Part shown: piece after piece, positions 27,801 through 37,512 of the stretch
Layout: every line of letters begins with the position of its first letter
How positions within the stretch are numbered: position 1 is the stretch's first letter
Assembly: GCA_044220635.1 (NCBI GenBank)
Contig: JBGAQP010000010.1
Coordinates: 1-64,000 of the forward strand
Reading direction: 5' to 3'
DNA from: JBGAQP01 sp044220635
GTDB lineage: Bacteria > Pseudomonadota > Gammaproteobacteria > Burkholderiales > Usitatibacteraceae
DNA length: 64,000 bases
Program-made: the position numbers and the translations under genes
Notes under the pieces: model-generated
Databases searched by the model: none
Told to the model about the DNA's origin: nothing
What the model saw: only the letters and a program-made list of their open reading frames with translations

Positions 27801-29000
27801 TCAGCCCATCGCCTTCGCCATGCGCTCGACGGCCTTCCTCAGGTTCTCGGTCGAGGTCGCGAAGGAAATGCGCACGCAGCCTTCCATGCCGAACGCGGAG
27901 CCGGGCACCGCGGCCACCGCTTCGGGCTGCTCCATGAGGTACTCGCACAGCGCGATGTCGGTCGCGGCCTTGAGCTGGCCGGCCCCGTGCAGCCGGGCGA
28001 TCGCCGCGCTGCAGTCGGGAAAGACGTAGAACGAGCCCGCGGGCGCGAGGCACCTCACCCCGGGAATGCGGTTCAGGCCCGCGACCACGAGGGCCGCGCG
28101 TTCCCGGAATGCCTTCACCATGGGCTCGATGCACGATTGGTCGCCGTTGAGCGCCGCCTCGGCCGCGTACTGCGAGATCGTCGTCGGGTTCGAGGTCGAG
28201 TGCGACTGGACGTTCTCCATCGCCGTCACGAGCTCCTCCGGGCCGCCGCAGTAGCCGATGCGCCACCCCGTCATCGAGTAGGCCTTCGAGACGCCGTTCT
28301 CGACCACGGTGCGCGGGTAGAGGTCCGGGCAGGCGTTGAGGATGTTCACGAACTTCGAGCCGTCGAGCAGGATGTGCTCGTACATGTCGTCGCTCGCGAT
28401 GACGATGCGCGGGTGCCTGCGCAGCACCTCGCCCAGCGCCTTCAGCTCGGGGAGCGTGTAGACCGCCCCGGAGGGGTTCGAGGGGCTGTTGATGAAGACC
28501 AGGCGCGATTTCGGCGTGATCGCCGCCTCGAGCTGCGCCGCCGTGATCTTGAAGCCCTGGTCGATGCCCGCGGCGACGACGACCGGCTTCGCGCCCGCCA
28601 TCATCGCCATGTCCGGATAGCTCACCCAATAGGGCGCCGGGATGATCACCTCGTCGCCGGGATTGAGCAGCGCGAGGCACAGGTTGAACGAGGTCTGCTT
28701 GCCGCCGCAGGAGACGAGGATCTGCTTCTCGGTGTAGTCGAGGCCGTTGTCGCGCTTGAACTTTGCGATGATGGCCTTCTTGAGGGAAGGCGTTCCGCCG
28801 GCGGCCGTGTACTTGGTGTGGCCCCTGGCGATCGCCGCGACGGCCGCGTCCTTGATGAACTGGGGCGTGTCGAAATCGGGCTCGCCCGCGCCCAGCCCGA
28901 TGACGTCCTTGCCCTCGCTTTTCAGCCGGGCCGCCTTGGCGGAAACGGCGAGGGTGGGCGAGGCCTTGATGGCCTGGAGGCGGGTGGCGACGAGCGACAT
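27801..29000 (-). CDS. Class I pyridoxal-phosphate aminotransferase (aspartate/aromatic type)
   Basis: Aspartate aminotransferase of the 1-beta type, 399 aa. It starts SLVATRLQAIKASPTLAVSA, with GLGAGEPDFDTPQFIKDAAV, YTAAGGTPSLKKAI and SPSNPSGAVY. The PLP lysine is in NGVSKAYSMTGWRIGY and the carboxylate-binding Arg in CVRISFATS. The start was set 19 codons inside the longest frame because MSLVATRL matches family N-termini. Some members of this branch also use prephenate. In betaproteobacteria this gene usually lies next to uvrB; here a histidine kinase gene separates them. Confidence 0.92.
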   Translation of the reverse strand: MSLVATRLQAIKASPTLAVSAKAARLKSEGKDVIGLGAGEPDFDTPQFIKDAAVAAIARGHTKYTAAGGTPSLKKAIIAKFKRDNGLDYTEKQILVSCGGKQTSFNLCLALLNPGDEVIIPAPYWVSYPDMAMMAGAKPVVVAAGIDQGFKITAAQLEAAITPKSRLVFINSPSNPSGAVYTLPELKALGEVLRRHPRIVIASDDMYEHILLDGSKFVNILNACPDLYPRTVVENGVSKAYSMTGWRIGYCGGPEELVTAMENVQSHSTSNPTTISQYAAEAALNGDQSCIEPMVKAFRERAALVVAGLNRIPGVRCLAPAGSFYVFPDCSAAIARLHGAGQLKAATDIALCEYLMEQPEAVAAVPGSAFGMEGCVRISFATSTENLRKAVERMAKAMG

Positions 29001-29105
29001 CGGAATCTCCGGGAGCGGGTGTGGGTCTGGGCGCGGCGGGTCGCCGCGAACCGCCATTCTACGGGTTTTGGGCGCGGATGATGCGCCGCAGCAAAGGCGG
29101 CGGGC

Positions 29106-31631
29106 TCAGGCGCCGGGGGGTGCGGGCAAGGTGAAGTAGATGGTCGCGCCCTCGCCCGGGGCGGAGTCGGCGCGGGCGCGTCCCCCGTGGCGGAAGAGCA
29201 CGCGCTGCACCGTGGCGAGGCCGATGCCCGAGCCTTCGAACTCGCCCTCGGCGTGCAGGCGCTGGAAGGGCGTGAAGATGCGCCTCGCCTGCGCCATGTC
29301 GAAGCCGGCGCCGTTGTCGCGCACGAAGTACTCGGGTTCCTGCCCCTCGGGGCGGCGGCAGCCGAACTCGATGACCGGCCGCGGGCGGTCGCGCGTGTAC
29401 TTCCAGGCGTTCTCGAGGAGGTTGCGCAGCGCGACCCGCAGGAGACCCGGATCGCCGTGGCCGACGAGGCCGTCCTCGATGCGCCAGTCCACCGCGCGGC
29501 CGGGCTGCTGGGCGGCGAGATCGGCGGCGATCTCGCGGGCGAGCCCGCTCAGGTCGACGCGGCGGCGGTGCAGCTCGGCCCGGGTCACGTGCGAGAGCTG
29601 CAGCAGGTCGCGGATCAGCTCGCCCATGCGCTCGGTGCCCTCGCGGATGCGGGCGAGGTGCCCGCGCTCGGAGGGCGCGAGCTTCGCTCCCGCCTCCTCC
29701 TCGAGGATGCCCGCGAAGCCGTTGATCGCGCGCAGCGGGGCGTTGAGGTCGTGGGCGACCGAGTAGGAGAAGGCGTCGAGCTCCGAGTTCGCCGCGAGGA
29801 GCTCCGCCGTGCGCTCCGCCACGCGCTGCTCGAGCTCGGCGTTGAGCTTCTCGAGGGCGAGCTTCGCGCGGTACTCGTCGCTGATGTCCTGGACGACCCC
29901 GAAGAACCCCGCCGCGTCCCCCGGGGCCTGGAGGATCGAGGCCCGCACCCATCGCGCTTCGCCGTCGGGACGCCGGAAGTGGAAGATCCCGGGCTTGCCG
30001 TCGCGGCGCCGCCGGGCCTCCTCGAAGTCCTCGCGCTCCTCGAGGCGCACCAGGCCGCGCGATTCCGCGACGGTCATCGGCCCGCGCTCGGCGACCCCGG
30101 AGATCTCGTAGAGCGAGCGCGACCACTCCACGCGGTCGTGGACCGTGTCCGTGAACCAGTGCCCGACGCGGGCCACGCTCTCGGTGAGTTCGTGCAGGGA
30201 GACCTGGACCCGGAGCTGGCGGATCGCGGCGTCGAGCTCGCGCTCGCGGGCGGCGAGGGCGGCGAGGGCGCGGGTCTCGGCGCTCACGTCGCGGGCGATC
30301 GACAGGACGTGCATCTCGCCCTCGATCTCGACGAGCGTTCCGGAATAGCGGCAGTCGAGGACCCGGGCGCCGCGCACGAGCGCCTGGAACGGCTCCTCGA
30401 CCACCTTCTCGCCCATCAGCACGCGGCCGATGATGCGGTCGCGTACGGTCGCGTCGCGCCAGAGGCCGAGCTCGAGCGCGGTGTGGCCGACGATCTCCTC
30501 GCGGGCGTATCCCGTCAGGCGCTCGAAGCTCGGGTTCACCTCGACGATGACGTGGTCCCGGGCCCGGGTGAAGAGCACCGCGTTGGGACTCGCGAAGAAC
30601 GCCGCCGCGAAGCGTCCCTCGCTCTCGCGCTGCGCCGCCTGGGCGCGGCGGAGCGCCGTGATGTCCGCGATCTCCGCGATCTGGAGCGTCTGGCCGTCGA
30701 GCTCGATCAGCTGCCATTGCAGCAGGCAGTGGCGTTCCTCGCCGTCGGGGCGCAGGAACACGGTCTCGAAGCCCTCGAGCCGGCCATCGCGCCGCAGGAC
30801 CTCGTAGGCGCGCTCGCGCTCGGCGAGGTCCTTCCAGTAGCCGATCCCGGCGGAATTGCGCCCGACGAGCTCCTCGCGCGGCCGGCCGACGAGCACGGCG
30901 AACGCCTCGTTGCAGTCGAGGATGGTGCCCTCGCCCGGAACGCCGAACACGGTCGGCGTGGGGCCATGGCGGAACAGGGCCTCGAAGCGCCGCCTCAGGC
31001 CCTCGATCTCGCGCTCGCGCACCGAGAGCTCGTCGACCTTCTCCTGCAGCGATCGCTGGGATTCCTCGAGCCGGTGGAAGCGGCCCTGGAGGCTGCGCGC
31101 CGCGAAATAGCCGAGCGTTCCCGCCGTGAGCGCGATCACGGACTGCTCGAGCGCGGTGTGGAGCGGCGTGGTCGCGAGCCGCACGGCCGTGAAGGCGCCC
31201 AACGCCTCGGCCGCGGCGAGCCCGAAGAGCAGGGGCAGCGTGATCGCCGTGAGCGCGATCGTGTGTCGCGTGCCCACGAGCCATCCCGAGATCAGGATCA
31301 CCAGCGGAAGCGCCGAGACCGCGGAGGAGCGCACGCCGTCCGTCGCCACGAGGACGTGGAAGGCGCTGATCCAGGTCCCGTAGACGAGGAGGAGGAAGGC
31401 CCTCCGGGCCCGCCCGCGGGCGAGCAGGGCGAAGCCGGCCGCGCCGACCGCCGCGAAGGGCAGGGCGACGGCAAGCCCCCGGGGGCGGTCCGCGAGAAGG
31501 TAGCTGGCCGAGATGAAGAGCGGGGCGACCATGAGCAGCAGGGTCACGGCCCGCCCGAAGGCGAGCTGGTGGCGGTCGTAACGCGCCCGGTCGTCGTGGG
31601 GAAAGAGCAGCGGCGTGCGGCCAGTGGGCAT
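29106..31631 (-). CDS. Membrane-bound multi-PAS sensor histidine kinase
   Basis: An 841-aa kinase. The N-terminal 180 residues hold about five or six membrane helices (MASE-like, no obvious periplasmic domain). A coiled linker and three PAS domains follow (about 210-335, 340-450, 465-590). The phosphoacceptor is in SYSVAHDLNAPLRAINGFAG, a phytochrome-type H-box. The ATPase has LRNLLENAWKYTRDR, FVRDNGAGFDMAQARRIFTP and GSGIGLATVQRVLFRHGG. No response regulator gene lies beside it, so it is an orphan. It sits between the aminotransferase and uvrB genes, a likely insertion. Confidence 0.9.
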   Translation of the reverse strand: MPTGRTPLLFPHDDRARYDRHQLAFGRAVTLLLMVAPLFISASYLLADRPRGLAVALPFAAVGAAGFALLARGRARRAFLLLVYGTWISAFHVLVATDGVRSSAVSALPLVILISGWLVGTRHTIALTAITLPLLFGLAAAEALGAFTAVRLATTPLHTALEQSVIALTAGTLGYFAARSLQGRFHRLEESQRSLQEKVDELSVREREIEGLRRRFEALFRHGPTPTVFGVPGEGTILDCNEAFAVLVGRPREELVGRNSAGIGYWKDLAERERAYEVLRRDGRLEGFETVFLRPDGEERHCLLQWQLIELDGQTLQIAEIADITALRRAQAAQRESEGRFAAAFFASPNAVLFTRARDHVIVEVNPSFERLTGYAREEIVGHTALELGLWRDATVRDRIIGRVLMGEKVVEEPFQALVRGARVLDCRYSGTLVEIEGEMHVLSIARDVSAETRALAALAARERELDAAIRQLRVQVSLHELTESVARVGHWFTDTVHDRVEWSRSLYEISGVAERGPMTVAESRGLVRLEEREDFEEARRRRDGKPGIFHFRRPDGEARWVRASILQAPGDAAGFFGVVQDISDEYRAKLALEKLNAELEQRVAERTAELLAANSELDAFSYSVAHDLNAPLRAINGFAGILEEEAGAKLAPSERGHLARIREGTERMGELIRDLLQLSHVTRAELHRRRVDLSGLAREIAADLAAQQPGRAVDWRIEDGLVGHGDPGLLRVALRNLLENAWKYTRDRPRPVIEFGCRRPEGQEPEYFVRDNGAGFDMAQARRIFTPFQRLHAEGEFEGSGIGLATVQRVLFRHGGRARADSAPGEGATIYFTLPAPPGA

Positions 31632-31732
31632 GGGATCTCGTCCGCCGGTGGCGGAGGTGGGCCGGGTCCGGTCGCGTGGGAGTCGTCCCGCGACCCCGAT
31701 CCCCGTAAAATGGATTATTTCACCTCCGCCCC

Positions 31733-33763
<2,031 letters not shown>

Positions 33764-33767
33764 GGCC

Positions 33768-34313
33768 CTACCGGCAACCGCCCGGATAGGTCGCGACGAT
33801 CGTGGCGTCCGGCGTGCCGTCGGGCTTCTGCGGCGTGTAGGACAGCTTGGCCGAGGCGAAGTTGAGCGTGATGCTCTCCGCGGGGCGGTCCGCGCCGGCG
33901 CTCCCGGAGGTCGCGATCGAGGAGACGAGCACCTGGCTCATCTCGAGGACCAGGATGTCCCGGGCAACCGCGCCGGCGGCGCGTATCGTGAGCCTCGCCG
34001 TGGCGATCGGCGTCCCGGCGGCGGCCCTGGCGTAGAGCAGGGGCGTGGCGGCGTCGACGAGCTTGGTGACCGCCACGTCCTGGACGCACAGGTCCTGGCC
34101 GCGCCGGCCCCCGCCGCGGATCACGCCGGCGAGCCCTCCCGACCAGGAAAGGACGTCGATCTCGTTCTTGTGGCGATCGTCGGCGGATTCGCCGTTGATG
34201 CCGTCGAGCCTGAGGAACATGTCGACGGCCGCGTGGGAAACGCCGGCCGCGCCCAGAAGGCAGAGCGCCGCCGCCAGCAGGAAAGTGGATCGGATCGTTC
34301 TCGGGGTCGTCAT
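33768..34313 (-). CDS. Hcp1-family protein with an N-terminal signal peptide
   Basis: A 181-aa protein. Residues 1-28 look like a Sec signal peptide (TIRSTFLLAAALCLLGAAGV, ending SHA-A). The mature part is a clear Hcp1/DUF796 domain: AVDMFLRLDGINGESADDRH, NEIDVLSWSGG and, near the end, DRPAESITLNFASAKLSYTP. Hcp normally forms the type VI secretion tube from the cytoplasm and has no signal peptide. No other type VI gene is in the window. Two cysteines (QDLCVQDV, GGCR) could form a disulphide after export. A GAGGAG site precedes the start. It may be a periplasmic or secreted Hcp relative with another role. Confidence 0.82.
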   Translation of the reverse strand: MTTPRTIRSTFLLAAALCLLGAAGVSHAAVDMFLRLDGINGESADDRHKNEIDVLSWSGGLAGVIRGGGRRGQDLCVQDVAVTKLVDAATPLLYARAAAGTPIATARLTIRAAGAVARDILVLEMSQVLVSSIATSGSAGADRPAESITLNFASAKLSYTPQKPDGTPDATIVATYPGGCR

Positions 34314-34482
34314 GGGCAGGCTCCTCGTCGTCGCTCTTCGCCCGGGGAAAGCCCGGGGCTGGAGGCAGCCTACTCCCGGCTCGCCGGGCGCTCAACACGG
34401 CCCGATGCGATAGACTCTCCTGCGGGGTCGCGCCGCCGCCCGCGACGGGCGATCCGGTGCCGGTTCCCACGCCAGAGACGAG

Positions 34483-34992
34483 ATGCAACCGCAAGTCGCC
34501 GTACTTTTCGTTTGCACCGGCAACATCTGCCGATCGCCGACCGCGGAAGGCGTGCTGAAGGCCAAGGCGGCCGCGCGCGGGTTCGCGGGCTGGCTGCGGG
34601 TCGATTCGGCGGGCACCCACGACTACCACGTCGGCGAGCCGCCCGACCCGCGCGCGGTGCGCCACGCCGCCGCGCGCGGCTACGACCTGAGCATCCTGCG
34701 CGCGCGCCGGGTCGTGCCGGGCGACTTCCGCGCCTTCGACCACGTGCTAGCCATGGACCGCTCGCACCTCGCGATCCTGCGCTCGCTCGCGCCGCCGGCC
34801 GCCCGCTCGCGCCTCGGCCTGTTCCTCGAGGCGAGCGCCGCCTGGAGGGGCGAGGACGTCCCCGATCCCTACTACGGGAGCGCGGCGGGCTTCGAAAGGG
34901 TGCTCGACATGGTGGAAGAGGCGGCCGAGCTCTGGCTCGAGCGCCTGTCGGCCGAACGCGCGACGCCGCGCCGCGAGGAGCGCGGCGCGTGA
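34483..34992 (+). CDS. Low-molecular-weight protein-tyrosine phosphatase
   Basis: A 169-aa phosphatase. The P-loop is VCTGNICRSP with nucleophile Cys11 and Arg17 (C-X5-R). The general acid Asp is in DVPDPYYGS. Bacterial homologues act on tyrosine kinases of capsule synthesis or on arginine phosphate, but no kinase gene is nearby. It lies divergent from the Hcp-like gene across 169 bp containing no further gene. A TAGACT at 34411-34416 may be a -10. The next gene starts just past its stop. Confidence 0.9.
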   Translation: MQPQVAVLFVCTGNICRSPTAEGVLKAKAAARGFAGWLRVDSAGTHDYHVGEPPDPRAVRHAAARGYDLSILRARRVVPGDFRAFDHVLAMDRSHLAILRSLAPPAARSRLGLFLEASAAWRGEDVPDPYYGSAAGFERVLDMVEEAAELWLERLSAERATPRREERGA

Positions 34993-35006
34993 ACCAGGAG
35001 AATGCC

Positions 35007-35576
35007 GTGACCCAGCCATCGCCCAGCCGCTTCCCCGTTCCCGCCCTCGAGAGCCTTCCCGAGGACATCCGCACGCGCATCGCCAAGGTCCAGGAGAAGG
35101 CCGGATTCGTTCCCAACGTGTTCGTCGCGCTCGCCCACAGGCCCGACGAGTTCCGCGCCTTCTTCGCCTACCACGATGCGCTCATGCTGCGCGACGGCGG
35201 GCTCACGAAGGCCGAGAAGGAGATGATCGTGGTGGCCACGAGCGCGGCCAACCGGTGCGCGTACTGCATCGTGGCCCACGGGGCGATCCTGCGGGTCTAC
35301 TCGAAGCGCCCGCTCATCGCCGACCAGGTGGCGGCGAACTACCTCAAGGCGGACCTCTCGGCGCGCGAGCGCGCGATCCTCGACTTCGCGATGAAGGTCG
35401 CGACCGAATCGCACCGGGTGGAGGAGTCCGACTTCGCGCCGGTCATGGCCCACGGCCTCACGCAGGAGGACGTCTGGGACATCGGGGCGATCGCGGCCTT
35501 CTTCGCCCTCTCCAACCGCATGGCGAACCTCACCGCCATGCGGCCCAACGACCAGTTCTACACCCTGGGCCGATGA
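35007..35576 (+). CDS. AhpD-like peroxidase-related protein (carboxymuconolactone decarboxylase family)
   Basis: A 189-aa all-helical protein of the CMD/AhpD family. The redox motif is CAYC in NRCAYCIVAHGAILRVYSK, with a conserved His three residues after the second Cys. AhpD-type proteins reduce peroxiredoxins or have hydroperoxidase activity; the substrate here is unknown. The GTG at 35007 was chosen because GGAG lies 6 nt upstream; a GTG at 34989 overlapping the phosphatase stop is also possible. The next gene begins 1 bp after its stop. Confidence 0.85.
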   Translation: MTQPSPSRFPVPALESLPEDIRTRIAKVQEKAGFVPNVFVALAHRPDEFRAFFAYHDALMLRDGGLTKAEKEMIVVATSAANRCAYCIVAHGAILRVYSKRPLIADQVAANYLKADLSARERAILDFAMKVATESHRVEESDFAPVMAHGLTQEDVWDIGAIAAFFALSNRMANLTAMRPNDQFYTLGR

Positions 35577-35577
35577 A

Positions 35578-36882
35578 GTGAATGCCCCGGCGGCGGGCGA
35601 TCCCCTGCGGATCGCGCAGGACCTCGTGCGCGCCGGGCGCCCGGCCCAGGCGCTCGCCGCCCTCGAGGCCGTCGCCGGCCCGCGCTCGGGAACGCCCGAG
35701 CATCATTTCACCCGCGGCCTGTGCCTCGCGGGCGTGGGGCGCGCGGCCGAAGCGATCGAGAGCTACCGCCAGGCGCTCGCCTCGCGCCCCGGCTACTTCG
35801 AGGCCGCCGCGAACCTCGGCAACCTGCTGCAGGTCGGCGGGCGGCACGCCGAGGCGGCCGAGTGCTACCGGCAGGCGCTCGCCCTGCGCCCCGGCACCGC
35901 GCTCGTGCTGAACGGCCTCGGCCTTTGCGAGCTCGCGCTCGGGCGCACCGAGGCCGCGGAGCGCTGCTTTCGCGAGGCCGTCGACCGCGAGCCCGGGCTC
36001 GCCACCGCGCACAACAACCTCGGCATCGCGGCCGCGCGTCTCGGCCGCATCGCCCAGGCCTGCGGGCATTCGCGCCGCGCGGTCGAGCTTCGCCCGGATT
36101 TCACCGAGGCCTGGATCAACCTGGGCGAGCAGCTCTACCAGCTGCGCCGCGACGACGAGGCCCTCGCGAGCCTCGAGCGGGCCCTCGTGCTCGACCCGTC
36201 GCGCGAAGCCGTGCGCTACCTGCGCGATGCGATCGCGGGCGTGCAGGTCGATCGCGCACCGGACGCCTTCGTGAGCCAGTTCTTCGACCGGTTCGCCGCG
36301 GACTTCGACGAGCGCCTGACCGGGGAGCTCGAGTACCGGGCGCCCGGTGAGTTGCGCGCGTTCATCGATCCGTGGCTCGGGGGGCGCACGGGGCTTCGGA
36401 TCGCCGACCTGGGATGCGGGACGGGGCTCGCCGCGGCGGCGCTGCGGCCCATCGCCTCACGCCTCGTCGGCGTCGACCTCTCCGCGGCGATGCTCGAGCG
36501 CGCCCGCTCGCGCGGGACCTACGACGAGCTCGAGCATTCGGAAGTCGGCGGCTATCTCGGGCGCCAGCCCCCCGGGTCCTTCGACCTGGTGACGGCGCTC
36601 GATGTCTTCGTGTACCTGGGCGACCTCGCGCCCCTCTTCGCGGCCGTCGCCCGCGCGCTGGCGCCGGAGGGCCTCTTCGCGTTCACGATCGAGAGCGGGG
36701 TCGAGGGCGGGGTGGACTTCCGGCTCGCGCGCACGGGGCGCTATGCCCATTCGCCGGACTACGTCGATCGCCTGGGGCGCGCCTGCGGGCTGAGGGCGCT
36801 CGCCTCGAGGCCGATCGTCGTGCGCAGGGAATCGGGCCGGCCCGTGGCCGGGCGTTACTGCGCCTTCGTGCGCGAACGCTGA
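35578..36882 (+). CDS. TPR-repeat protein fused to a SAM-dependent methyltransferase
   Basis: A 434-aa cytoplasmic fusion. Residues 1-215 hold about six tetratricopeptide repeats (for example AAECYRQALALRPGTALVLN and ASLERALVLDPSREAVRYLR). Residues 230-434 are a class I methyltransferase: FVSQFFDRFAADFDERLTGE, then the SAM-binding motif RIADLGCGTGLAAAAL, VGVDLSAAMLERARSRGTYD and FDLVTALDVFVYLGDLAPLF. The family resembles a nodulation/biotin-type methyltransferase (DREV-like), but the substrate is unknown. GTG start 1 bp after the AhpD-like gene. Confidence 0.85.
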   Translation: MNAPAAGDPLRIAQDLVRAGRPAQALAALEAVAGPRSGTPEHHFTRGLCLAGVGRAAEAIESYRQALASRPGYFEAAANLGNLLQVGGRHAEAAECYRQALALRPGTALVLNGLGLCELALGRTEAAERCFREAVDREPGLATAHNNLGIAAARLGRIAQACGHSRRAVELRPDFTEAWINLGEQLYQLRRDDEALASLERALVLDPSREAVRYLRDAIAGVQVDRAPDAFVSQFFDRFAADFDERLTGELEYRAPGELRAFIDPWLGGRTGLRIADLGCGTGLAAAALRPIASRLVGVDLSAAMLERARSRGTYDELEHSEVGGYLGRQPPGSFDLVTALDVFVYLGDLAPLFAAVARALAPEGLFAFTIESGVEGGVDFRLARTGRYAHSPDYVDRLGRACGLRALASRPIVVRRESGRPVAGRYCAFVRER

Positions 36883-36904
36883 GCGCGCCGGGCGCGCCGC
36901 GCTC
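36881..36904. terminator. Stem-loop between convergent stop codons
   Basis: GAGCGCG (36881-36887) pairs with CGCGCTC (36898-36904). The stem overlaps the stop codons of the methyltransferase gene (plus) and the isomerase-like gene (minus). There is no T-run on either side, so termination would be weak or Rho-dependent. Confidence 0.3.
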
Positions 36905-37505
36905 ACCAACCCCCGCGGCGCAGCCACTCCTCGAGCATCGGGATGCGGTCCACGCCCCAGAACGGCTCGCCGTCGACGATGAAGTAGGGCGAGCCGAACA
37001 CCCCGGCGGCGATGGCCGCGTCGACCTCGCGCTTCGCGCGTTCCTTGACCGAGGGGTCCGCGAGTCCCGCGGCGAGCGCCGCGGCGTCCACGCCCACCGA
37101 GCCGGCGACGGCGACCGTGGTTTCCGGCGAGCTGATGTCGCGGCCCTGGACGAAGTAGGCGTCGAACAGGGCCTTGGCGAGCGCCTGCGCGAGGTGGGGA
37201 TCGCGCTCCTGCGTCCAGTAGAAGGCCCGAAGCGGCGCGACGGTCCCGATGGGAAAGGGATCGGGGAGCCGGAAGGGCACGCCGTGGAAGCGCGCCGAGC
37301 GCAGGAAGTCGTGGCGCGCGTAATCGCCCTTCATCGGGATCTGCACGAGGGGCGGCGAGCCGGTGATCTTGAACACGGGCCCGAGCAGCATTGGGCGCCA
37401 GTTCACGGCGCGCCCGGTGCGCTCGGCGAGCCCGTCGACGAGACGGCTCGCGATGTAGCCGTAGGGCGACGAGAACTCGAAATAGAACTCGATCGCGGCG
37501 GCCAC
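36903..37505 (-). CDS. DsbA-fold 2-hydroxychromene-2-carboxylate isomerase-like protein
   Basis: A 200-aa thioredoxin-fold protein of the kappa-class glutathione transferase/HCCA isomerase family. It begins VAAAIEFYFEFSSPYGYIAS (SPYGY holds the catalytic Ser position rather than a CxxC). It continues with WRPMLLGPVFKITGSPP and PMKGDYARHDFLRSARFHGV, and ends with GVFGSPYFIVDGEPFWGVDR. Glutathione-dependent isomerisation of an aromatic intermediate is the family function; no degradation genes are nearby, so the real substrate is uncertain. The GTG start is 7 bp after rne on the same strand, so it may be transcribed with rne. Confidence 0.85.
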   Translation of the reverse strand: MAAAIEFYFEFSSPYGYIASRLVDGLAERTGRAVNWRPMLLGPVFKITGSPPLVQIPMKGDYARHDFLRSARFHGVPFRLPDPFPIGTVAPLRAFYWTQERDPHLAQALAKALFDAYFVQGRDISSPETTVAVAGSVGVDAAALAAGLADPSVKERAKREVDAAIAAGVFGSPYFIVDGEPFWGVDRIPMLEEWLRRGGW

Positions 37506-37512
37506 CGGCGGA

